Source of the DNA: Spirochaetales bacterium
GTDB lineage: Bacteria; Spirochaetota; Spirochaetia; B11-G9
NCBI GenBank assembly: GCA_027077185.1
Contig: JALTGJ010000361.1
Coordinates: 1-7,735 of the forward strand
Reading direction: 5' to 3'
DNA: 7,735 nt
Below the pieces are notes generated by a model. The model was not told where the DNA came from. It worked only from the letters and a program-made list of their open reading frames with translations, and made no database searches. The position numbers and the translations under genes are program-made. Positions 1 through 5,993 of the stretch are shown here, piece by piece (the stretch's first letter is position 1; each line of letters begins with the position of its first letter).

Positions 1-19
1 CTTTTAAAGACCCTTACTC

Positions 20-53
20 CTGTTAACTTCTTTATTCCTTCACCAGTTAACAG
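20..53 (-). repeat. Inverted repeat / leader hairpin downstream of a leftward promoter
   Basis: Positions 20-28 (CTGTTAACT) and 45-53 (AGTTAACAG) are perfect 9-nt inverted repeats separated by 16 nt. On the minus strand they begin two or three bases after the expected start site of the promoter at 62-91, so a transcript would carry a 5'-terminal hairpin. The loop is purine-rich (GGTGAAGGAATAAAGA). No T-run follows, so it is not a simple terminator. It could be a stabilising 5' hairpin, a processing stem of a stable RNA leader, or a dyad bound by a regulator. What it leads into lies outside the window. Confidence 0.5.
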
Positions 54-61
54 CGTCCGTA

Positions 62-91
62 CTTATATCAAATTATCTTGTTTACTGTCAA
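62..91 (-). promoter_or_regulatory. Strong sigma-70-type promoter reading off the left edge
   Basis: On the minus strand there is a perfect -35 TTGACA (86-91), an 18-bp spacer and a -10 TATAAG (62-67) preceded by TGA, which gives an extended -10 (TGn). The region after the -10 is comparatively GC-rich (TACGGACGC). AT-rich DNA at about 107-135 lies upstream of the -35. The promoter points left and serves a gene or RNA outside the window. Strength, extended -10 and GC-rich discriminator would fit a stable RNA or other highly expressed operon, but that is inference. Confidence 0.6.
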
Positions 92-173
92 GCACTTCCA
101 TGCATTTTTAAGTATAATTTAAATTTAATATAATGCAATCAGCAAGTAGAAAAACCACTGCTTAGCGAGATGT

Positions 174-202
174 AATTTACATACTGAACCAAAAAATGTC
201 AA
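174..202 (-). promoter_or_regulatory. Possible second (upstream) leftward promoter
   Basis: On the minus strand a perfect TTGACA (197-202) is followed after 17 bp by TAAATT (174-179), which matches the -10 consensus at only four of six bases. The -35 lies in a 15-nt stretch (193-207) repeated exactly at 4072-4086, where it forms the -35 region of the tRNA operon promoter. With the stronger promoter at 62-91 this would be a tandem promoter pair. The weak -10 keeps confidence low. Confidence 0.35.
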
Positions 203-207
203 TAGAG
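193..207. repeat. 15-nt exact repeat, copy 1
   Basis: The plus-strand sequence AAAATGTCAATAGAG occurs here and again at 4072-4086. On the minus strand it reads CTCTATTGACATTTT and contains a consensus -35 hexamer in both places. The match extends about nine bases beyond the hexamer, which suggests shared promoter ancestry or a shared upstream contact rather than the -35 alone. Confidence 0.6.
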
Positions 208-263
208 ATAGTTTTATTTTTCGTATATTTTTAATATATTCCGGAGACCCTTTATTACTCCCT

Positions 264-584
264 TTACTTTCGGCCCTCTTTTTCAATCATCATTTCTTTT
301 ACTGCCAGATCCGAAATAACTTTTTCCAATTCGGGGAAAATATTCTTAATTTCAGCTGTACGTAAAGATACAGATGTCCGACCTCTATTAACCAACAAAG
401 CATAAATTTCTCTGCCAAGATCCAGATAGAGAAGATTTTTTTTCTTTTTAAGTTCTTTAATTTCAGTAATCAAGACTGTCTGTTCACCAATTGAAAGAGC
501 CTGATTTTTTGCCCTGCCCAATAATTGCTTTGATTGATCAATTCCCTTATTTAAGCCTTTGCTGACTTTTTTCTTCCAATCCAT
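264..584 (-). CDS. Conserved-type small helical protein, function unknown
   Basis: This 106-residue, Lys/Glu-rich protein has no signal peptide and no membrane segment, so it is probably cytoplasmic. Residues 1-50 are strongly charged and helical (MDWKKKVSKG, then KELKKKKN at 44-50). Residues 51-65 form a more hydrophobic helix (LLYLDLGREIYALLV). Residues 76-103 are another amphipathic helix with coiled-coil character. The start is supported by an AAAGGA ribosome binding site about six bases upstream of ATG. I recognise the general style from small hypothetical proteins of spirochaetes but cannot name a family or function. The gene is divergent from the finger protein at 689, sharing a 104-bp intergenic region. 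No clear terminator follows its stop. Confidence 0.8.
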   Translation of the reverse strand: MDWKKKVSKGLNKGIDQSKQLLGRAKNQALSIGEQTVLITEIKELKKKKNLLYLDLGREIYALLVNRGRTSVSLRTAEIKNIFPELEKVISDLAVKEMMIEKEGRK

Positions 585-623
585 AAATATTCCTTTTATC
601 AGATTATTCTTTACTATTACTAA

Positions 624-652
624 GTTATATCCCGATAAGTAGAATTACAAGA
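624..652 (-). promoter_or_regulatory. Weak candidate promoter for the 106-residue protein gene
   Basis: In the 104-bp divergent spacer the minus strand has TATAAC (624-629), matching five of six -10 bases. The -35 is poor: TTGTAA sits at 15 bp, TCTTGT at 17 bp. On the plus strand TATAAA occurs near 659-664 without a convincing -35. The spacer probably holds both divergent promoters, but only the minus-strand -10 is worth marking. Confidence 0.25.
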
Positions 653-688
653 CTAAAAATATAAATTTAACATATCCAAAAGGATAAA

Positions 689-985
689 ATGGATAAAAAC
701 AATCTAAAATACACCAGATGTTCCAACTGTGGTAAGTTTTTTATAAATACAGAAAAAAATCCTTCTATATTTTGTTCACCGGAATGCAGCACTTATTACA
801 AAACATGTTTAAACTGTGGAAAATATTTTGTTTCAGAACGAAACAGCAACAAGATATTCTGTTCTTTTGAATGTGGAGCTAACCCTGAATATCAGGAAGT
901 AACTGATCAGGATCTTCAGACTGACTCTTTTTCGAATCTATTAACGGAGCATCCTGCTCACCGGGAAGAGTATTCCCCTGATTAG
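689..985 (+). CDS. Small protein with two tandem four-cysteine zinc-finger-like repeats
   Basis: This is the only plus-strand gene: 98 residues, ATG preceded by AAAGGAT at a normal distance. Two repeats each have the pattern C-x2-C-x14-C-x3-C: C11, C14, C29, C33 and C40, C43, C58, C62. Each has CxNCGK at the start and an FCSxEC signature at the end, so the protein arose by internal duplication and very probably binds two zinc ions. The FCSxxC half resembles TRASH/MYM-type fingers, which bind metal, protein or nucleic acid. Its exact role is unknown. The cysteine region stops at residue 63; the remaining 35 residues are acidic, probably disordered, and lie entirely antisense to the end of the TPR gene. 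That tail may be a late extension. No terminator was found after the stop. Confidence 0.78.
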   Translation: MDKNNLKYTRCSNCGKFFINTEKNPSIFCSPECSTYYKTCLNCGKYFVSERNSNKIFCSFECGANPEYQEVTDQDLQTDSFSNLLTEHPAHREEYSPD

Positions 986-1865
986 CTAAAATAACACTTA
1001 AAATCTTATCTCTATCAAGTAAATCGGGATACTCTTTCAGTTCCTTAATTCTGTCTGAATTTGAATACCCCTTTTGAAGAGCAGATTCCAGAACCAGAAG
1101 ACCATTTTCATAATCCTCGATTGATGTTAGTAGAATAAAAGCTTTTTCAAATAAATAGGAGGGATCCGGATTTAAACTTATTAAATTATCATAAAGAGAA
1201 ACAACCTTTTTAAAATCATGTTTAAGTTCCAAAGCATCAATAAAAGCCAATAAATTTTTCTCAAATTTTGGATTTATTTTATAAGCTGATTCAAACCAGC
1301 TTAAACCTGAAGATACACCTAATTCTCTTTCTGCAACCCCCATATTGTAGAGGGAATTTTCATCTGCACCACCGATATCTTCCAGCTGAACCAGATAAGG
1401 ATATGCATCGCTGTACTTTTTCTCATTCATTAAAAGAATGGAAATATTATTAAGTACATCCCTATTATCAATATCTATTTTAAGAACGTTTTTGTAAATT
1501 CCAATTGCATTAAAAACATCTCCATTTTTATAATATCCCCATGCAAGAACCTTTAAAACAAGAGTATTCTCAGGGTCTTTTTTTAGAAGAGATTTAAGAC
1601 TGCGTATACCCTTTTTATATTCACCGGAAAGAATTTGTACCATACCCAGATTGTATGCTGCATTATAAAAAGAAGGATCAATTTGTACAGCTCTGGCAAG
1701 AACAAGTTCAGAGTCTTTAAGCTTTCCAAGATCCCTATATGAATTCCCAAGATTATAATAGGCCTTAACAAGTTCATCTTTATATTGAATTGATGTACAT
1801 GAATTAAATACAGAAAAAATCAGAACTGAGACCAGTAAGATAATTATTTTTTTTTGATTAAACAC
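879..1865 (-). CDS. TPR-repeat lipoprotein
   Basis: The 328-residue protein begins with a lipoprotein signal: KK at 5-6, a hydrophobic stretch at 7-20 and a lipobox FNSC with the lipidated cysteine at 23. This puts it on the periplasmic face of a membrane. Mature residues 33-134 contain at least three clear TPRs (AYYNLGNSYRDLGKL, AAYNLGMVQILSGEY, VLAWGYYKNGDVFNA), with more degenerate repeats to about residue 233. TPR lipoproteins generally scaffold protein contacts, often in envelope assembly; the partner here is unknown. The start codon is GTG with AGG four bases upstream inside the end of the UPRT gene, five bases after its stop, so translational coupling is likely. It is the last gene of a three-gene operon. 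The last 35 codons overlap the convergent finger gene, and that tail is Pro/Asp/Ser-rich and probably disordered. Confidence 0.85.
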   Translation of the reverse strand: MFNQKKIIILLVSVLIFSVFNSCTSIQYKDELVKAYYNLGNSYRDLGKLKDSELVLARAVQIDPSFYNAAYNLGMVQILSGEYKKGIRSLKSLLKKDPENTLVLKVLAWGYYKNGDVFNAIGIYKNVLKIDIDNRDVLNNISILLMNEKKYSDAYPYLVQLEDIGGADENSLYNMGVAERELGVSSGLSWFESAYKINPKFEKNLLAFIDALELKHDFKKVVSLYDNLISLNPDPSYLFEKAFILLTSIEDYENGLLVLESALQKGYSNSDRIKELKEYPDLLDRDKILSVILANQGNTLPGEQDAPLIDSKKSQSEDPDQLLPDIQG

Positions 1866-1870
1866 AAAAC

Positions 1871-2935
1871 CTACCCCAGGACAGTTTCTTCAATCTTTTT
1901 AAGCTGAGCACGGTAAAGAGAAGTAATATTGGTGCCATAATCCGCAATAAGCTGAATAATATTTCGGGGATATGCTTTTTCGTCTTCACCGTTTAACCGG
2001 TCACCAGCATCTCCAAGACCAGGAACAATATATGCAAGATCGTTCAAAACAGGATCCATCCATAATGTATAGATTTCAACATTTTTTATAGCCCTGATAA
2101 CCCTTAGAGACCCTTTCAGTGCGGATATAACATTAAAGCACTTGATAGAATTAGGCTTTACACCCTGATCAAGAATATATTTCAAATTTGTTACCAGACT
2201 CCCACCTGTTGCACTCATAGGATCTGCAAAAATTAAATCCTTACCATTTAATTCTTTAAGATTATAAAAGGACTTATCCAGATCAAGAACATACTCCATA
2301 TTATATTCTTTTTTGGAATCATCTCTCTTTATCTTAAAAAGAGCAAAAGGAGTAACATAATTTGATGAAGAATATTCCTCTATCTCCTTACTCATAATCA
2401 TAGAAGGTAAAAGAGCTCCCCTCAGCATAACACACATAACAGTATTTTCTACAAGATGATCAACATCAGGTATTTTATGTACCGCATAATTCTGATTGGG
2501 ATATGTTACAGGAGTATCTATAATTAGATAATTTTTTTCTCCGGGCTTGCTCTTCTCGCCGAAAGCCAGATTAAACAGAAGCTCGTAAGCTCTCTGAATA
2601 TAATAAACAAACTCCTGGTGATGTGTTTTTTTATTTCTTAATTTTGCAATTAACCTTGATGCTTCACCATGATTTTCCACTGGGGTATCGAAGGGGTATA
2701 CATGAAGATGCTCCTCTTTAGATACAATATCCTGCATTATTTGTCCCATGGTATCGTAAAGACTTATTAAGCGTTTTTTTTCCTTTTTCAACCTTTCCTC
2801 ATTATGAGAAGAAGACAGTATTTCAAAAGAAACCGTAGCTTCTGCATAAAAATCATCCAGTTGTTTTATATTGGCCCTGTCACTGGAAGTAAGATATCCG
2901 TCAAGATCTTCAGCTTTTAAAATAATTTTATTCAT
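1871..2935 (-). CDS. upp: Uracil phosphoribosyltransferase (UPRT) with N-terminal extension
   Basis: UPRT converts uracil and PRPP to UMP and diphosphate in pyrimidine salvage, in the cytoplasm. The diagnostic motifs are present: the PRPP loop DPMSATGGS at 238-246 (most bacterial enzymes have DPMLATGGS) and the uracil-site motif YIVPGLGDAGDR at 302-313. R172 in the LRGALLP segment stands where the usual LRAG motif lies. At 354 residues it is far longer than the usual bacterial enzyme of about 208. Residues 1-75 are a charged helical extension with no domain I recognise. From about residue 76 the sequence, including KTHHQEFVYYIQR at 103-115, resembles eukaryotic-type UPRTs as I recall them. 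No uridine kinase P-loop is present, so it is not a kinase fusion. ATG is preceded by AGGAAA, and the upstream outer-membrane protein gene ends 4 bp away. Substrate could differ from uracil, though both motifs are intact. Confidence 0.88.
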   Translation of the reverse strand: MNKIILKAEDLDGYLTSSDRANIKQLDDFYAEATVSFEILSSSHNEERLKKEKKRLISLYDTMGQIMQDIVSKEEHLHVYPFDTPVENHGEASRLIAKLRNKKTHHQEFVYYIQRAYELLFNLAFGEKSKPGEKNYLIIDTPVTYPNQNYAVHKIPDVDHLVENTVMCVMLRGALLPSMIMSKEIEEYSSSNYVTPFALFKIKRDDSKKEYNMEYVLDLDKSFYNLKELNGKDLIFADPMSATGGSLVTNLKYILDQGVKPNSIKCFNVISALKGSLRVIRAIKNVEIYTLWMDPVLNDLAYIVPGLGDAGDRLNGEDEKAYPRNIIQLIADYGTNITSLYRAQLKKIEETVLG

Positions 2936-2939
2936 TTTC

Positions 2940-3731
2940 CTACCTTATAGGGAGACCAAAAGATCCTCCCAGTGTAAAACTATTAATTCCTGTATCAAAA
3001 ACATCCATTAAAGTAGCATCGAAAACTAATTTGTATCTGGTGTTTGGAAGCAGTTCAACTCTTAGACCTGTATTAAAGGCGCCACGAAAAGAAGCATTTG
3101 TAATCACAGAATCTACACTGTAGGAATAATTGCTAAATTCACTTATCCATTTAAGATAACCATGAAAAACACTGGGAAAAAGACTAAGATCAAACCCCAT
3201 TGAAAAATCAACTCTATTATCCCATCCTTCATTAATATTAAAAGTTTTACCAAAAACAAGAGTTGTAAGTGCAGGGATATCCATAAAGTTCCCGGAATAG
3301 GTCGAAGCAAGATAAATTTGTCCATATTGTGGAGAGGCTGCAGATCCGGGATCAATAATCTGAAAGTTCCCACCAATAGCCATACCGGAATCTCCACTGT
3401 TGTACATCTGATATTTCCCAAAAATAAGTATATCTGTATTATTTTCTCCTTGCTGCAAATCCATTGTTATCCCGGTTTCAAAAACATTGAACATAGTTAA
3501 AACAGCGTTTACAATACTTTCATTTTCTCCAAAACCACGATCAGTAGAAAAGTGATACCCAAAATCCAGTCCCAAATCTGCCGAGCCCTCCCAGGCTACC
3601 ATACCTGAAGGAGTTGTAATAAGACCGGTTGTTCCCCCCAGGCTAAGCCCTTTAATACTTTGAGAAAACAGAGGTGTAATTGAAAATGTAATTATGGCCA
3701 TTATTAGTATTACAATTAGTTTTTTATTCAT
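2940..3731 (-). CDS. Predicted outer-membrane beta-barrel protein (YjbH-like N-terminus)
   Basis: The product is 263 residues: a signal peptide (MNKK, hydrophobic 5-20, likely cleavage after FSQ near residue 24), then alternating polar/aromatic strands typical of an outer-membrane barrel, for example ADLGLDFGYHF at 51-61 and AFNTGLRVEL at 218-227. The segment GLITTPSGMVAWEGSADLG at 36-54 resembles the GLxxTPxA motif near the start of YjbH-type and related barrels; this is a weak similarity. The reading frame is open up to 3821, but the start at 3731 is chosen because GAGG lies seven bases upstream and the signal peptide begins there; the longer version would run through the tRNA terminator. 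It is the first gene of the operon with UPRT and the TPR lipoprotein. The substrate, if it is a channel, is unknown. The C-terminus (GLPIR) lacks the usual final aromatic residue. Confidence 0.75.
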   Translation of the reverse strand: MNKKLIVILIMAIITFSITPLFSQSIKGLSLGGTTGLITTPSGMVAWEGSADLGLDFGYHFSTDRGFGENESIVNAVLTMFNVFETGITMDLQQGENNTDILIFGKYQMYNSGDSGMAIGGNFQIIDPGSAASPQYGQIYLASTYSGNFMDIPALTTLVFGKTFNINEGWDNRVDFSMGFDLSLFPSVFHGYLKWISEFSNYSYSVDSVITNASFRGAFNTGLRVELLPNTRYKLVFDATLMDVFDTGINSFTLGGSFGLPIR

Positions 3732-3762
3732 TTTATCCTCATTTAAAATTAGAATATTTTGA

Positions 3763-3768
3763 ATTATA
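3763..3768 (-). promoter_or_regulatory. -10 element for the outer-membrane protein/UPRT/TPR operon
   Basis: On the minus strand a perfect TATAAT lies about 31 bp upstream of the ATG at 3731, right after the tRNA terminator. At 17 bp the -35 position falls in the terminator's T-run (TTTTTT), so the -35 is poor. A start site near 3756 would give a leader of about 25 nt with the GAGG ribosome binding site. Read-through from the tRNA promoter is the alternative, but the terminator looks strong. Confidence 0.45.
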
Positions 3769-3781
3769 CAGCAGTTCAGGA

Positions 3782-3826
3782 CAAAAAAAAAGCCTTTGTC
3801 AAAAAAAGCTTTTTTTGACAAAGGCT
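3782..3826 (-). terminator. Intrinsic terminator of the tRNA-Lys/tRNA-Glu operon
   Basis: Positions 3791-3826 are a perfect 36-nt palindrome: the 18-nt arm 3791-3808 is the reverse complement of 3809-3826. In the minus-strand transcript it folds into a long hairpin (AGCCTTTGTC paired with GACAAAGGCT, plus an A/T inner stem) followed by a run of nine T residues. It begins one base after the predicted 3' end of tRNA-Glu. The A/T-rich inner part means the actual loop is probably larger than the perfect dyad suggests. Confidence 0.85.
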
Positions 3827-3827
3827 A

Positions 3828-3899
<72 letters not shown>

Positions 3900-3909
3900 G
3901 TAAGCAAAC

Positions 3910-3982
3910 TGAGCCGCACAGGATTCGAACCTGTGACCCACGCCTTAAAAGGGCGTTGCTCTACCAACTGAGCTAGCGGCCC
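3910..3982 (-). tRNA. tRNA-Lys (anticodon UUU)
   Basis: The minus strand begins GGGCCGCTAGCTCAGTTGG and folds as a standard cloverleaf. The acceptor is GGGCCGC/GCGGCTC with one G-U pair, the anticodon stem ACGCC/GGCGT encloses loop CTTTTAA (anticodon TTT), and the T arm is ACAGG-TTCGAAT-CCTGT. Length is 73 nt, discriminator A at 3910, no encoded CCA. It is the first gene of the tRNA operon. Confidence 0.95.
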
Positions 3983-3988
3983 GATGAC

Positions 3989-4020
3989 AAACAACTTCAA
4001 AACCAGAATGGTTGTTGTTT
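3989..4020 (-). repeat. Hairpin in the 5' leader of the tRNA operon
   Basis: The leader folds into a 7-bp outer stem (AAACAAC at 4014-4020 with GTTGTTT at 3989-3995 on the minus strand) and a 5-bp inner stem (AACCA/TGGTT, loop TTC), with a 5-nt TTGAA bulge on the 3' side. It ends six bases before the mature 5' end of tRNA-Lys. No T-run follows, so it is not an attenuator of the classical type. A processing or folding element for RNase P or an endonuclease is the simplest reading. Confidence 0.5.
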
Positions 4021-4052
4021 TGTTTAGGTTACTGTAAAACCGGGTACGATGG

Positions 4053-4081
4053 ACTATACAAAACAGCCTCCAAAATGTCAA
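4053..4081 (-). promoter_or_regulatory. Promoter of the tRNA-Lys/tRNA-Glu operon
   Basis: The minus strand has a perfect -35 TTGACA (4076-4081), a 17-bp spacer and a -10 TATAGT (4053-4058), five of six bases matching. A start site near 4046 gives a leader of about 64 nt before tRNA-Lys. The -35 starts 31 bp past the stop of the upstream barrel gene, with no terminator between them. Bases 4072-4086 are repeated exactly at 193-207. Confidence 0.8.
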
Positions 4082-4086
4082 TAGAG
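4072..4086. repeat. 15-nt exact repeat, copy 2
   Basis: Same AAAATGTCAATAGAG as 193-207. Here it contains the -35 of the tRNA operon promoter. Confidence 0.6.
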
Positions 4087-4112
4087 CTACTTAATTTTTA
4101 CGTAGTGTCACA

Positions 4113-5264
4113 TTAAATTCTAAATTCAAATCCCAGCTGAATATTATAAACCGGCTGAAGTCCGGGCTCTGTAGAACGCTCTGTCCCGAACATTGCCAGA
4201 TTCATTTTAAAATAATAAAGATCAAGTCCAAGACCTGCAGATAGCAGCCCCTGATAAAATCCTGCTCTTATATCAAGAATACTCAACATGGATATCTGTG
4301 TTCCGAAGCCAATATGAAGAAGGGGATTAATTGTTAATTCCGGATACAACCAAAAATCAAGTATGTCATAATAATCCAGGTAAATATTTAAATCACTGAT
4401 AAATATATTTTTTGATTCAAGATCAGGGGAATACATAAAACCTAAATCCAGAGAAAAAGGGACAATACCGTACAAACTCTGAGTAGGAGTTGCCCCGGCA
4501 GAAAAGTCGTTAATATTAGTATATACATTATGAAGAGAAGGAGAATAAACATCCCGACCCACAAGACCAAAAGTCAGCATTTTTTTATAGGTATATCTAA
4601 AACCAAGATCAACCCCTATACCAGTAATAAAAGTAAAAGGTGCTGTCATAAGTGTGGATAACCCAATATTCATTACATTCAATGCAGATTCCTCAAAGGC
4701 CACCCCTCCTTTAAAGGTTCCCTTTAAAAGCATACCCGCATCAAGCTGATTGACTTCAGGCAAAGGAAGAGGAATCCTCATTGCATAACCACCGGCTAAT
4801 ACTAATTCGGAACCCATATCCGCTTTTACTGTCAGGGGACCGCTGGAAGAGATAGTAGAATAGGAATTACTGTAAATTCCAAAACCAAGTCCTTCACCAA
4901 CATACCCAAAAGATATTGGCCCAAGCAAATCCATTCCTGCATAGATTCCCTGAAGTAAACCCGGCAGAGCAGCCATATCATTTGTAATTAATAAATTGGC
5001 AATATCAAACACCGGCCCTTTCAGCCCCATTGTTATTTCTGCAATACTAAACTCAGGTTTAGTAGTATAAAAGCCTGCAGGGTTATTCATTAAACTGGAA
5101 AAACCACTGTTCATAGTTGTATGGGGACCGCCGAGGGCAGATGCAGCAGGAGAAATTATTGTTATGGGTTGCTCGAAGATGTCTGCTGCGGAGAGAGAAA
5201 AAGAGAATATAAAAAATGAAAAATGAAAAACTAATAATAAGACAAAATATTTTTTATTCTTCAT
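4113..5264 (-). CDS. Predicted FadL/PorV-like outer-membrane barrel, module 2
   Basis: The 383-residue protein has a long signal peptide (MKNKK, hydrophobic to about residue 25, cleavage likely near SLSA-A) and then many short amphipathic strands. Features shared with the neighbouring barrel at 6048..7172 are NPAGF at 61-65, GLVGRDV at 233-239 and RAGFYQGLLSAGLG at 333-346. These fit FadL/PorV/UPF0164-type barrels, in which an N-terminal NPAG segment is common; members of this broad group transport hydrophobic compounds or support secretion. The substrate is unknown. It ends FEFRI, without a terminal Phe. The start is the ATG at 5264 with AGGAG six bases upstream; the frame extends to a TTG at 5294 that lacks support. 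It follows the lipoprotein gene by 26 bp and is very probably cotranscribed with it. Confidence 0.8.
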   Translation of the reverse strand: MKNKKYFVLLLVFHFSFFIFSFSLSAADIFEQPITIISPAASALGGPHTTMNSGFSSLMNNPAGFYTTKPEFSIAEITMGLKGPVFDIANLLITNDMAALPGLLQGIYAGMDLLGPISFGYVGEGLGFGIYSNSYSTISSSGPLTVKADMGSELVLAGGYAMRIPLPLPEVNQLDAGMLLKGTFKGGVAFEESALNVMNIGLSTLMTAPFTFITGIGVDLGFRYTYKKMLTFGLVGRDVYSPSLHNVYTNINDFSAGATPTQSLYGIVPFSLDLGFMYSPDLESKNIFISDLNIYLDYYDILDFWLYPELTINPLLHIGFGTQISMLSILDIRAGFYQGLLSAGLGLDLYYFKMNLAMFGTERSTEPGLQPVYNIQLGFEFRI

Positions 5265-5290
5265 GAAAACTCCTGTATAGATTTTAATCT

Positions 5291-5905
5291 TCAAAGGCTA
5301 CTATTAACAACACCATAATCTGTGATATTTCCACCACCATTGGTTATAAAAGTATTAGCCTGAACTAAAGTAGCAAAACCGGTATCACCAGTTGTAAGGG
5401 GATCTCCTAAACTACTAAATCCACCAGCTTCATCAGCTGCTTTGGCCAATAAAATAAGACCAGTATTCAAATATTGTTCTGGAGATATTGCAGTAGAATC
5501 TATAGCTTCTGCCGCTACAACATGATCCGCAGATGCTGCAACCAATGTTAAATCTATAGAAGCAAGAACAGTTTCTACACTTGCTTCAAGATCATTAAGA
5601 TCCAGATTCGCAATAGCATCTGTTATTCCAGAGCCACCAATTGCCAAATCAGCTGCAAGCAACTGTAAATCAACATTTCCAGGATCAGATGCAACAAGAT
5701 TATCTATTACAGCATAAGCATCTGCCATTGCAGTCGTGTCCCCACTGGAGAGAATACTCTCAGCATAGGAAATTTGCTGAGCCGGGGGCAAAGTGGAGGG
5801 ATCCCTCTGGGCCCATTCAAGAGCACTGTATGTAAAAATCTGCTGACAGGAGGTGTAAATAAATATAGATACAAGCACCAAAACAATTACCGATATTTTT
5901 TTCAT
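5291..5905 (-). CDS. Helical lipoprotein, module 2, function unknown
   Basis: The 204-residue protein starts with KK and a hydrophobic run at 4-17, ending in YTSC with the lipidated cysteine at 20. The lipobox is loose, as in spirochaetes. The mature part is rich in Ala, Asp, Leu and Thr and is predicted helical: residues 44-160 read as paired helices (YAESILSSGD, ADAYAVIDNLVASDPGN, DLQLLAADLAIGG), reminiscent of degenerate TPR-like hairpins. It shares spacing and motifs with the partial protein at 7183..7735, for example LDLNDLEASV here against LDLVGLQSIL there. An AGGGGG ribosome binding site lies about seven bases before ATG. It precedes the barrel gene and may work as its periplasmic partner. 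That partnership is inferred only from the repeated gene order. Confidence 0.75.
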   Translation of the reverse strand: MKKISVIVLVLVSIFIYTSCQQIFTYSALEWAQRDPSTLPPAQQISYAESILSSGDTTAMADAYAVIDNLVASDPGNVDLQLLAADLAIGGSGITDAIANLDLNDLEASVETVLASIDLTLVAASADHVVAAEAIDSTAISPEQYLNTGLILLAKAADEAGGFSSLGDPLTTGDTGFATLVQANTFITNGGGNITDYGVVNSSL

Positions 5906-5952
5906 ATAAATTCCCCCTGCTCTTTATTTAGGTCGGCTAAACATTGCTATAA

Positions 5953-5974
5953 CTATAATCTATCACCTATGGTG
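5953..5974 (-). promoter_or_regulatory. Probable promoter/operator region of module 2
   Basis: Module 2 needs its own promoter because a strong terminator lies upstream. In this AT-rich stretch the minus strand has TATAGT/TATAGC -10 candidates around 5945-5957. No good -35 is placed at 17 bp; the nearest is TTTTCC. The 11-bp palindrome CACC-TAT-GGTG at 5964-5974 falls in the spacer and could be an operator half. All of this is weak. Confidence 0.3.
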
Positions 5975-5993
5975 GAAAAATCAAGGGGTGGAA

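Noticed and set aside
835..849. GTTTC/GAAAC hairpin as terminator for the TPR gene
   Set aside because: Only a 5-bp weak stem with no T-run, inside the coding part of the finger gene.
1268..1777. Short open frames (plus 1268-1453, minus 1583-1777) inside the TPR gene
   Set aside because: They are alternative frames of a clear TPR lipoprotein gene.
3143..3500. Short open frames on both strands inside the outer-membrane protein gene
   Set aside because: They are shadows of 2940..3731 without start signals.
3815..3820. TTGACA inside the terminator palindrome as a -35 for the downstream TATAAT
   Set aside because: On the minus strand the spacing to TATAAT is 28 bp, too long for a sigma-70 promoter.
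3732..3821. 30-residue N-terminal extension of the outer-membrane protein at 2940..3731
   Set aside because: It reads through the tRNA terminator and the promoter, has no ribosome binding site, and would bury the signal peptide.
4087..4105. CTAC/GTAG inverted repeat after the module 2 barrel as a terminator
   Set aside because: Four base pairs, A/T-rich loop and no T-run; too weak.
5265..5294. 10-residue extension of the module 2 barrel to a TTG start
   Set aside because: The ATG at 5264 has a good AGGAG site and starts the signal peptide directly; the TTG has none.
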